Assembly: GCA_012513235.1 (NCBI GenBank)
Contig: JAAZCO010000203.1
Coordinates: 1-5,267, forward strand
Reading direction: 5' to 3'
DNA: 5,267 nucleotides
Source: Gammaproteobacteria bacterium
Lineage (GTDB): Bacteria; Pseudomonadota; Gammaproteobacteria; Pseudomonadales; Pseudomonadaceae
Positions 1-5,267 of this stretch are shown here, in pieces; position 1 is the first letter of the stretch, and every line of letters starts with the position of its first letter. The position numbers were made by a program, and so were the translations under genes. The notes under the pieces are model-generated. The model had not been told where the DNA came from, ran no database searches, and saw nothing but the letters and a program-made list of their open reading frames with translations.

Positions 1-1
1 C

Positions 2-565
2 ACAGATGCGTCACCTGCAGATCACTTCTCTTACTTTAGCGATGAGCCGATTCGTCTAGACTGGCAGCCCAAGCAGAAAAAACCTTGGCAGCCCTGGCAT
101 ATATGGAGCCTACTCAATCTAGTGGCTGTGCTACTTTTACTGAGCCAGTACACTTATCACAACTTTACAGAGCTCGCGCGTCAAGACAGCACTCGCCCAT
201 TGCTGGCTGCAATATGCCCGCTGCTTGGCTGTGAGTTACCCGCCAAAGTCGATATAGAGCAAATTAAAAGCAGTAACTTAGTCATCCGCAGCCACCCTGA
301 GTTTAAAGGGGCATTACAAGTGGATGCTATTATTTATAACCGTGCGCCTTTTAGCCAACCCTTCCCTTTATTGGAGCTGACTTTTTCTGACGCCCAAGGC
401 GAGCTACTGATGAGCCGCAAATTTAAAGCCGAGGAATATCTCAGCGGCGAACTGGCTGGACAACATAATATGCCGCAACAAGTGCCCATTCATATTGCAT
501 TAGAAATTCTTGAACCCAGCAGCGAAATCATCAACTACAGCCTGAAGTTTGTTTCTCCAGACTGA
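2..565 (+). CDS. DUF3426 domain protein, C-terminal part (5' truncated by window)
   Basis: The reading frame is open from base 2 to the TGA at 563-565, giving 187 visible residues; the N-terminus lies outside the window. A GTG at 122 could be taken as a start, but it falls inside the membrane segment and the frame continues upstream, so it is not the real start. Visible residues 34-50 (IWSLLNLVAVLLLLSQY) form one transmembrane segment, preceded by a Trp-, Pro- and Lys-rich stretch likely to be cytoplasmic. After it comes the DUF3426 domain, with RPLLAAICPLLGCELP (Cys at visible 72 and 77) and YNRAPFSQPFPLLEL. Family members usually begin with an MJ0042-type zinc ribbon, which would lie upstream and is not visible. 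The molecular function of the family is unknown. In many pseudomonads this gene sits near prmA and dusB-fis; here it is followed by pmbA on the other strand. The family call is firm, the role is not. Confidence 0.88.
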   Translation, partial: TDASPADHFSYFSDEPIRLDWQPKQKKPWQPWHIWSLLNLVAVLLLLSQYTYHNFTELARQDSTRPLLAAICPLLGCELPAKVDIEQIKSSNLVIRSHPEFKGALQVDAIIYNRAPFSQPFPLLELTFSDAQGELLMSRKFKAEEYLSGELAGQHNMPQQVPIHIALEILEPSSEIINYSLKFVSPD

Positions 566-614
566 TCGCTGCACAGCGGCACCTCAGCTCCTTTAGCACC
601 GCTGTGATCTGATC
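564..614. terminator. Possible bidirectional terminator between the DUF3426 gene and pmbA
   Basis: CACAGCGG at 572-579 is exactly complementary to CCGCTGTG at 599-606, giving an 8-bp GC-rich stem with a 19-nt loop. GATC copies at 564-567 and 611-614 could extend it across a 4-nt internal mismatch. It lies in the 54-bp gap between two convergent genes, where a shared terminator is expected. There is no clean T-run on either side and the loop is long, so an intrinsic terminator is only a possibility. Confidence 0.4.
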
Positions 615-619
615 TACCC

Positions 620-1966
620 TTAGCTACCTGCGACTTTCATTCGCTCAATTAATACCGAGCCAGTACACACACTGCCGCGGCGATCTAAATCATTACCGAT
701 CGCGACAATCTGCTTAAACATATCGCGCATATTGCCAGCAATAGTCACTTCATCCACCGGGAACTGAATCTCACCGTTCTCCACCCAGTAGCCACCCGCA
801 CCACGCGAATAGTCACCGGTGACCATATTCAAGCCTTGGCCCATTAATTCAGTCACTAATAAGCCACGGCCCATTTTCTTTAACAAGGCTGCCTGATCAT
901 CATTGCCATGGGTCACAAAAACGTTGCGCGCACCACCGGCGTTGGCGGTACTGGGCATGCCCAGCTTGCGCCCCGAATAAGTGCTGAGCATATAGTTGGT
1001 CAACACACCATTTTCGATAAAGGATTTAGCGCGTGTGGCCAAACCATCACCATCAAAGGCACTACTGGACAAACCACATTTGAGCAATGGACGCTCGTCT
1101 AAAGTCAACCAATCAGGGAATAAGGTCTGGCCTAAAGCACCGACCAAAAAGGATGAGTTCCGGTACTGGTTACCACCGGCAATCGCACCGAGCAGGCTGC
1201 CAAATAAACCGCCAGCCAACTCTGGCGCAAACAATACCGGCACATCACAGGTGGGTACTGAGCGTGCACCCAAACGACTCACAGTGCGCTCTGCAGCAAT
1301 ACGTCCAATGGTCGCAGCATCAGTGAGCTGATCGGCACGGCGGCCGTAGTCATACCAATAGTCACGCTGCATTTGGCCATCTGCTTCAGCAATCATCACG
1401 CAACCAATACTGTGGCGCGAACCCGCATGCCCAGCAATCAAACCATGACTGTTGCCATACACCGTACAACCGACATCGCTATTGACGCTGGTGCCGTCAG
1501 CATTACTGATGCGCGAATCTGTCGCAAAGGCCGCAGCTTCACATTCCAGCGCCAACTCAATCGCCTCGGCGGGAGAGAGATCCCAAGCGTGATATAAATC
1601 AAGCTCAGGAAACTCAGTGGCCATCAGTTCTTTATCGGCCAAACCGGCAAACTCATCGGGGGATGCATGTTTGGCAATAGCGAGCGCCGCAGCCACCGTA
1701 TCTTGAATGGCTTGATCACCGGTGACAGTGGTGCTGGCTGAGCCTTTTTGCTGACCGCTATACACCGTAATGGAGAAACCTTGGTCGCGATTAAACTCTA
1801 CCGTTTCCACTTCACCTTGGCGTACGCTGGCTTCTAAACCTTGCTGCACTGAGACCGCGACTTCACAAGCACTGGCGCCCTGCTGTTTAGCTGCCGCTAG
1901 AATTTTTTCAACTTGAGCTTTAAGCTCGGGTAACGATTGTGGACCGACACTTGCACTTACACTCAT
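620..1966 (-). CDS. pmbA: Metalloprotease TldE/PmbA subunit
   Basis: This 448-residue protein is the PmbA (TldE) partner of TldD; the E. coli protein has about 450 residues. The two form a heteromeric protease that degrades unfolded peptides and is known for maturing microcin B17 and degrading the antitoxin CcdA. Recognisable blocks are GEVETVEFNRD (51-61) and KGSAST (74-79) in the N-terminal domain. The C-terminal domain has VTELMGQG (371-378), GDYSRGAGGYWVENGEIQFP (384-403), TIAGNMRDMF (408-417) and the ending GSVLIERMKVAGS. As expected for TldE there is no HExxxH motif, so zinc catalysis is left to TldD. The frame is open 20 codons further upstream to 2026, but the ATG at 1966 has a good ribosome binding site and matches the family length; the longer start would overlap the darP promoter. 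It diverges from darP and is separated from tldD by that gene, so it has its own transcription unit. No frame damage is seen. Confidence 0.96.
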   Translation of the reverse strand: MSVSASVGPQSLPELKAQVEKILAAAKQQGASACEVAVSVQQGLEASVRQGEVETVEFNRDQGFSITVYSGQQKGSASTTVTGDQAIQDTVAAALAIAKHASPDEFAGLADKELMATEFPELDLYHAWDLSPAEAIELALECEAAAFATDSRISNADGTSVNSDVGCTVYGNSHGLIAGHAGSRHSIGCVMIAEADGQMQRDYWYDYGRRADQLTDAATIGRIAAERTVSRLGARSVPTCDVPVLFAPELAGGLFGSLLGAIAGGNQYRNSSFLVGALGQTLFPDWLTLDERPLLKCGLSSSAFDGDGLATRAKSFIENGVLTNYMLSTYSGRKLGMPSTANAGGARNVFVTHGNDDQAALLKKMGRGLLVTELMGQGLNMVTGDYSRGAGGYWVENGEIQFPVDEVTIAGNMRDMFKQIVAIGNDLDRRGSVCTGSVLIERMKVAGS

Positions 1967-1971
1967 AATAA

Positions 1972-1976
1972 CTCCC
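1972..1976 (-). promoter_or_regulatory. Ribosome binding site of pmbA (decides the start)
   Basis: On the minus strand GGGAG lies 5 nt before the ATG at 1966-1964. This supports a 448-residue protein over the 468-residue version starting at 2026. Confidence 0.75.
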
Positions 1977-1986
1977 AAGCATTTTC

Positions 1987-2015
1987 GCAAGACCCTAGTA
2001 AAGTATCGGTCTTGC
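1987..2015. repeat. Perfect 8-bp inverted repeat in the pmbA-darP divergent promoter region
   Basis: GCAAGACC at 1987-1994 and GGTCTTGC at 2008-2015 are exact reverse complements separated by 13 bp, so the arm centres are 21 bp apart, about two turns of DNA. The right arm ends two bases before the extended -10 element of darP, and the left arm lies about 40 bp upstream of the predicted darP start site. The element is also 11 nt beyond the pmbA ribosome binding site. It could be an operator for a dimeric regulator, or a hairpin in the pmbA 5' leader. Which regulator would bind is unknown. Confidence 0.45.
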
Positions 2016-2017
2016 TC

Positions 2018-2026
2018 TGTTATCAT
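2018..2026 (+). promoter_or_regulatory. Extended -10 promoter of darP
   Basis: TGTTATCAT fits the extended -10 pattern TGnTATAAT with one mismatch in the hexamer. No convincing -35 hexamer is seen 16-18 bp upstream, which is common for extended -10 promoters. Transcription would start near 2033, leaving a leader of about 20 nt. A matching strong promoter for pmbA on the other strand was not found; GATACT (minus strand, 2007-2002) is a weak -10 candidate without a -35. Confidence 0.5.
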
Positions 2027-2053
2027 GGCGCCCTAATTAAATGGAACACCGTT

Positions 2054-2578
2054 ATGTCTGATTATCTCGACGACTCGCTGGACGAGGATGAAAAAAGCAA
2101 ATCACAAGTCAAACGTGAAATGCTGGCTCTGCAACAGCTAGGCTTGCGTCTCTCTGAGCTCAAGCCTGAACTGCTTAACAAAATGCCACTCAGTGATGAG
2201 TTACGCAGAGCACTGGAAGAAACCTGTAGACACACCGCGCATATTGCCCGTAAACGTCACTCACAATTTCTTGGCAAACTGCTGCGCAATCACGATATTG
2301 ACGCCATTATGCAGCCGATGAACTTGGCCGACACCCAAACTCGCGAATACAACAACCGCTTCCATGCTTTGGAACGCTGGCGTAACCGCCTGATTGAAGA
2401 AGGCGATACCGCGCTACAAAGCTTTGTGGAGGACTACCCAGATACTGATATTCAGCATCTACGCAGCTTAATCCGTCACGCACAACATGAACTGGCTCGT
2501 AATAAAGCACCGACTGCCTCACGTCGCATCTTTAAGTACCTACGTGATTTAGACGAAGTGCGCTTAGGTTTAAAATAA
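2054..2578 (+). CDS. darP: Ribosome maturation factor DarP (YjgA family)
   Basis: This 174-residue, highly charged, helical protein belongs to the DarP/YjgA family (DUF615); the E. coli protein is about 183 residues. DarP binds the immature 50S ribosomal subunit and aids late assembly around the peptidyl transferase centre. The acidic N-terminus (DYLDDSLDEDEKSK) is followed by the family signature SKSQVKREMLALQQLG, then by ARKRHSQFLGKLLR in the middle and RRIFKYLRDL near the end. The frame is open upstream to 1937, but those residues run across the promoter and are not family-like, so the ATG at 2054 is used. Its ribosome site is weak: only TGGA at 2042-2045, 8 nt upstream. The gene diverges from pmbA, as yjgA does in E. 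coli, and converges on tldD, so it is probably a single-gene transcript. Confidence 0.95.
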   Translation: MSDYLDDSLDEDEKSKSQVKREMLALQQLGLRLSELKPELLNKMPLSDELRRALEETCRHTAHIARKRHSQFLGKLLRNHDIDAIMQPMNLADTQTREYNNRFHALERWRNRLIEEGDTALQSFVEDYPDTDIQHLRSLIRHAQHELARNKAPTASRRIFKYLRDLDEVRLGLK

Positions 2579-2591
2579 GCCTACGCCCAGC

Positions 2592-2625
2592 CCCTGCATA
2601 CCTTGATTAAACAACGTATGCAGGG
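2592..2625. terminator. Hairpin between convergent darP and tldD, likely shared terminator
   Basis: CCCTGCATAC at 2592-2601 and GTATGCAGGG at 2616-2625 form a perfect 10-bp stem around a 14-nt loop. The stem begins 13 bp after the darP stop and ends 9 bp before the tldD stop. No uninterrupted T-run follows on either strand: the plus side reads CGTTGTATCTT and the minus side is GC-rich. It is probably a bidirectional or partly efficient terminator; an RNA end-stabilising hairpin is the alternative. Confidence 0.55.
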
Positions 2626-2634
2626 CGTTGTATC

Positions 2635-4077
2635 TTAGCTACCGGTACCACCCACAGTAATACCATCAATTTTCAAGGTCGGCTGACCGACACCCACTGG
2701 CACACCTTGACCTGCTTTACCGCACACGCCAACACCTGGGTCCAACTCAAGGTCATTACCGACCATCGAGACTTGGCGCATGGCCTCTGGGCCATTACCA
2801 ATCAAAGTCGCACCTTTCACAGGCGCAGTGATTTTACCGTCTTCAATCAAATAGGCTTCGCTGGTGGAGAAGACAAACTTACCACTGGTGATATCCACCT
2901 GCCCACCGCCTAAGTTAGCGCAGTAAATACCGCGTTTCACTGAACGAATAATCTCTTCTGGCTCACTTTCACCAGCCAACATATAGGTATTGGTCATGCG
3001 TGGCATCGGCACGTGCGCATAAGATTCACGACGGCCATTACCTGTGGGGGCGACACCCATCAGGCGCGCGTTCATGGTGTCTTGCATATAACCGCGCAGC
3101 ACACCGTTTTCAATCAAGGTGGTGCACTGCGTAGCAATACCTTCATCGTCCATACTCAGCGAGCCACGACGACCGGCTAAGGTGCCGTCATCGACAATGG
3201 TGCACAGTGAAGAAGCGACCTGCTGGCCGACTTTACCGCTGTACGCTGAACTGCCTTTACGGTTGAAGTCACCTTCCAAACCATGCCCAACCGCTTCGTG
3301 CAGCAACACGCCACTCCAACCGGAACCCAACACCACAGGTAAAGTCCCCGCGGGTGCCGCAATGGCTTCGAGATTAACCTGCGCTTGGCGTACCGCTTCG
3401 CGAGCATATTCCATGGCGCGGTCTTGCTCCAAAAAGTAACGGTAATCAGTACGACCACCACCACCTGCACTGCCGCGCTCACGGCGACCGTTGCTTTCAA
3501 TAATCACACTGACGTTAAAACGCACCAATGGGCGCACATCTGCAGCTAAACGACCGTCTAAAGTAGCGACTAAAATCTGCTCCCAAGAACCCGTCAAGCT
3601 GACCGTGACTTGGCACACCCGTGGATCAAGCGCGCGCGTGGCGGCATCTATCTTTTTCAGCAGCGCAACTTTGTCTTCACGGCTGATCACTTCCAGCGGA
3701 TTATTGGCTGGATACAGTGGCATTTGCGTTGCGGCTTGAATCGCTATCGGCTGCACTTTTTGTCCAGACTGAGCAATGCTGCGCGAGGCCTGCGCAGCTT
3801 GTAACAAAGCCGGTAAAGTCAGGGCATTGCTGTAGGAGAAACCGGTTTTCTCACCGGCTAAAGCACGGACACCCACGCCTTGGTCGAGACTAAAACTGCC
3901 TTCTTTAACGATGCCTTCTTCCAGCACCCAAGCTTCAGAAATACGGTTTTGAAAATACAAATCAGCAGCATCAATACCCGGCCCAGCCAGTTCGCTGAAT
4001 ACACCCGACAGTTGCTCTACATCGAGACCCGTCGGCGCCAACAAAACAGCACTGACGTCGGCTAACAAATCACTCAT
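2635..4077 (-). CDS. tldD: Metalloprotease TldD, zinc-binding catalytic subunit
   Basis: This 480-residue protein is nearly the same length as E. coli TldD (481). It supplies the active site of the TldD/TldE protease, which cleaves unfolded peptides threaded into its chamber. The zinc motif HEAVGH lies at residues 260-265, with zinc ligands H260 and H264 and catalytic E261. The third ligand is C452 in DPGVGVCGKAGQGVPVGVGQ; all three match the E. coli positions with a constant offset of two. Other family blocks are SFSLDQGVGVRAL (61-73), RRGSLSMDDEG (303-313) and NLGGGQVDITSGKFVFS (388-404). The ATG at 4077 has a good ribosome site. The gene is convergent with darP and divergent from the SWIM-helicase gene, so it is likely transcribed alone. 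No active-site residue is missing, and an active enzyme is expected. Its substrate in this organism cannot be told from the window. Confidence 0.97.
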   Translation of the reverse strand: MSDLLADVSAVLLAPTGLDVEQLSGVFSELAGPGIDAADLYFQNRISEAWVLEEGIVKEGSFSLDQGVGVRALAGEKTGFSYSNALTLPALLQAAQASRSIAQSGQKVQPIAIQAATQMPLYPANNPLEVISREDKVALLKKIDAATRALDPRVCQVTVSLTGSWEQILVATLDGRLAADVRPLVRFNVSVIIESNGRRERGSAGGGGRTDYRYFLEQDRAMEYAREAVRQAQVNLEAIAAPAGTLPVVLGSGWSGVLLHEAVGHGLEGDFNRKGSSAYSGKVGQQVASSLCTIVDDGTLAGRRGSLSMDDEGIATQCTTLIENGVLRGYMQDTMNARLMGVAPTGNGRRESYAHVPMPRMTNTYMLAGESEPEEIIRSVKRGIYCANLGGGQVDITSGKFVFSTSEAYLIEDGKITAPVKGATLIGNGPEAMRQVSMVGNDLELDPGVGVCGKAGQGVPVGVGQPTLKIDGITVGGTGS

Positions 4078-4083
4078 TGTGTG

Positions 4084-4088
4084 TCCTC
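4084..4088 (-). promoter_or_regulatory. Ribosome binding site of tldD
   Basis: On the minus strand GAGGA lies 6 nt before the ATG at 4077-4075, confirming the start. No clear sigma-70 promoter was found in the 100 bp further upstream. Confidence 0.7.
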
Positions 4089-4158
4089 TGTGTCTGCCGA
4101 CGCTCTAACTGCGCGACAGTAAATCGTTTATGTTGCAAACTAGCATACGCTGACGAAT

Positions 4159-4278
4159 AGCAAGCTGCTCGGCCTGCGCATCAGCATGGCTGATACAGCC
4201 TGCACCTGCAGGTCACTCAGCGAGTACCCAGCGCCAAGCAGCAAATAAAACCCACTCAGCGCTTGGGTCTATTTTTTT
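4159..4278 (+). ncRNA. Candidate small RNA or attenuating leader in the tldD-helicase intergenic region
   Basis: This stretch carries consecutive small inverted repeats: AGCA/TGCT (4159-4169), ATCAGC-ATG-GCTGAT (4180-4194), the 10-bp palindrome ACCTGCAGGT (4204-4213) and ACTC-AGC-GAGT (4215-4225). It ends in a terminator hairpin with seven T. The nonamer CACTCAGCG occurs twice (4214-4222 and 4253-4261). The 3' arm GCGCTTGGGT (4259-4268) can pair with any of three upstream segments: ACCCAGCGC (4226-4234), CCAAGC (4234-4239) or ACCCA (4250-4254). Such competing pairings are typical of attenuators. The only promoter candidate, TTGCAA (4133-4138) with AATAGC 17 bp later, is weak. No known RNA family is recognised. 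It could be an independent small RNA or part of the 5' leader of the downstream gene. The rest of the intergenic region, 4279-4358, is AT-rich, probably holds the helicase promoter, and shows no clear -35/-10 pair. Confidence 0.3.
4250..4278 (+). terminator. Intrinsic terminator upstream of the SWIM-helicase gene
   Basis: ACCCA (4250-4254) pairs with TGGGT (4264-4268) around a 9-nt loop, followed by CTA and seven T (4272-4278). A longer stem using ACCCAGCGC (4226-4234) with one bulged base is also possible. On the minus strand the same stem is followed by TTTTATTT, so it may work both ways. It lies between two divergent genes and no recognised gene feeds it from the plus strand. Confidence 0.55.
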
Positions 4279-4358
4279 ATTCTACTACGCCATGCCAGCA
4301 GCACAACTCTTATACAGCTTATGCCATACTCATACGTTTATCGTTATCTTGTGTGCCT

Positions 4359-5267
4359 ATGTCTCTTAATATCAATCAACTGCAATGTGCACAGTGGCGC
4401 CAAGCCATTCAGCTGGGCGATTTTCAGCGTGGCAAAGCTTACGCTGAGCGCGGTCGCAGTACGGTACTGCACCTAAACGATGCCACCATCACCGCGCAAT
4501 GCAAAGGCTCGGCTGGTCAAACCTATTTACAAACCATCACCTTGCTGGCCAAAGATGCCTATTACGATATTAATGGCCGCTGCTCCTGCTATGTGGGCTA
4601 CAACTGCAAACATGTGGTGGCAGCACTACTGACCCTCGAGTGGATGCAAGAACGCGGTCAGGCACCGATTAGCTTGGCTCACACTCCAGCCGTACCCAGT
4701 ACCCAAGCGCCGGCACAAAAGGTCAGTATCACTGACGCACCTCATGTGCAGCCTACACCGCAACTCACCCTCGGCAGTGTAGCGATTGAGCGTTATGACG
4801 TGCGCAGCAAGCGTATGCTCAGCAGCATGCAACACCGAGCTGCGCTGGCTTTTAATTATCACGGCCATCTCTGTGTGGGTAAGCCCAGCGCTGAGTTCAT
4901 CGCGCACACCGCGCCTTATCAGCGCTTGCGCATTGTGCGTGATTTAGCGTTTGAACAGGCTTGCCGCCAGCAGCTACAAGAGTTGGGTTTTAAAATGGGT
5001 CTGCGTCGCAGTGACGCGGTACCTGAAACCGCAGGCGATGCTTACGAGCTACCCAGCGATGGCGCATGGCTGAAGTTTATGCAGCAACCTGTGCAGCAGT
5101 TACGCGAGGAACAATGGCACATCAGTCTGTTGCCGCAGTTTCAATTTAACTTACTGCAGATTGATAACTGGCATGCCACGCTAGAAGAATCCCCGACGCT
5201 GGATTGGTTTTCGTTAGAATTAGGCATTGAAGTGGCCGGCCAATCCATCAGTCTACTGCCGATTTTA
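4359..5267 (+). CDS. SWIM zinc-finger protein, N-terminal part of a probable SNF2/HepA-type helicase (3' truncated)
   Basis: The frame is open from ATG 4359 to the last base, giving 303 residues with no stop. Residues 75-85 read CSCYVGYNCKH, a SWIM zinc finger (CxC-x5-CxH, with C75, C77, C83 and H85), followed by the usual hydrophobic helix VVAALLTLEW. Before it is an N-terminal segment with FQRGKAYAERGR. Residues from about 105 to 130 are a Pro/Thr/Ala-rich linker, and the remainder looks like the helicase-associated region that precedes the ATPase. In pseudomonads this N-terminus belongs to DEAD/DEAH-box SNF2-family proteins of roughly a thousand residues. The Walker A and DExx motifs would lie beyond the window and are not seen, so the helicase call is inferred. 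No Shine-Dalgarno is visible before 4359 (TCTTGTGTGCCT), and a GTG at 4353 is an alternative start. The gene diverges from tldD; the terminator at 4250-4278 lies in its upstream region. Confidence 0.82.
   Translation, partial: MSLNINQLQCAQWRQAIQLGDFQRGKAYAERGRSTVLHLNDATITAQCKGSAGQTYLQTITLLAKDAYYDINGRCSCYVGYNCKHVVAALLTLEWMQERGQAPISLAHTPAVPSTQAPAQKVSITDAPHVQPTPQLTLGSVAIERYDVRSKRMLSSMQHRAALAFNYHGHLCVGKPSAEFIAHTAPYQRLRIVRDLAFEQACRQQLQELGFKMGLRRSDAVPETAGDAYELPSDGAWLKFMQQPVQQLREEQWHISLLPQFQFNLLQIDNWHATLEESPTLDWFSLELGIEVAGQSISLLPIL

Noticed and set aside
62..97. Direct repeat TGGCAGCCC (62-70 and 88-96)
   Set aside because: It encodes repeated Trp-Gln-Pro in the segment before the membrane helix of the DUF3426 protein and is likely ordinary coding sequence.
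996..1331. Plus-strand open frame of 111 codons opposite pmbA, with shorter ones at 908-1102, 1087-1326 and 1373-1597
   Set aside because: They lie wholly inside the strongly conserved pmbA gene on the other strand, have no recognisable domains or ribosome sites, and are explained by codon use of the real gene.
2041..2061. Six-codon upstream frame (ATG at 2041, TGA at 2059) overlapping the darP start
   Set aside because: It has no ribosome site and lies only about 8 nt from the predicted transcription start; a chance ATG is the simplest explanation.
2307..2522. Minus-strand open frame of 71 codons inside darP
   Set aside because: It is fully contained in darP, whose plus-strand translation matches its family over the whole length.
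3119..3500. Open frames overlapping tldD on both strands (3119-3439 plus, 3177-3500 minus), and others at 2707-2913, 3491-3739, 3610-3804 and 3880-4065
   Set aside because: They are shadows of tldD; the translations are low in family-like features and Ser/Thr/Arg-rich, as expected for wrong frames.
4310..4318. TTATACAGC as a DnaA box
   Set aside because: It matches the 9-mer TTATCCACA at only six positions and is isolated, with no cluster of boxes or replication gene nearby.
4078..4358. A peptide natural-product precursor for TldD/E next to tldD
   Set aside because: The only short frame in this gap lacks a ribosome site and has no leader/core layout, and no modifying enzyme genes are present. 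Housekeeping context is a better explanation.
4626..4907. Minus-strand open frame of 93 codons
   Set aside because: It lies inside the SWIM-protein gene, which has a clear zinc-finger motif and an unbroken 303-codon frame on the plus strand.

Overview
The window reads as a chromosomal housekeeping region of a gammaproteobacterium, most likely in or near the Pseudomonadaceae. The protein sequences look pseudomonad, and a tldD / darP(yjgA) / pmbA cluster is known from Pseudomonas. Base composition, judged by eye at about half G+C, is low for a typical Pseudomonas and would fit one of the lower-GC relatives. The species cannot be named from this sequence. No insertion sequence, phage, CRISPR, tRNA or rRNA was seen.

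Layout, left to right. (1) Positions 2-565, plus strand: the C-terminal part of a membrane-anchored DUF3426 protein, cut off by the window start. (2) 566-619: a short convergent gap with an 8-bp hairpin, a possible shared terminator. (3) 620-1966, minus strand: pmbA (tldE). (4) 1967-2053: a compact divergent promoter region with an extended -10 element for darP and a perfect 8-bp inverted repeat whose arms are two helical turns apart. (5) 2054-2578, plus strand: darP (yjgA), a 50S ribosome maturation factor. (6) 2579-2634: a convergent gap with a perfect 10-bp hairpin. (7) 2635-4077, minus strand: tldD, with an intact HEAVGH zinc site and the C-terminal zinc-binding cysteine. (8) 4078-4358: a 281-bp divergent intergenic region holding several small hairpins and a clear intrinsic terminator with seven T on the plus strand, but no recognised gene. 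(9) 4359 to the window end, plus strand: the N-terminal 303 residues of a SWIM zinc-finger protein, probably a large SNF2/HepA-type helicase whose ATPase part lies outside the window.

How the genes fit together: TldD and PmbA (TldE) form a heteromeric zinc protease that degrades unfolded peptides and, in known cases, matures or degrades specific peptide substrates. Their genes lie on the same strand but are separated by darP on the opposite strand, so they are not one operon and must be co-ordinated in trans. DarP acts in ribosome assembly and has no known mechanistic link to the protease. No peptide substrate gene for TldD/E was recognised here.

The least explained parts are the structured, terminator-ending segment at about 4159-4278 (a small RNA or an attenuating leader of the helicase gene) and the inverted repeat in the pmbA-darP promoter region. 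Nothing here clearly amounts to a new system.
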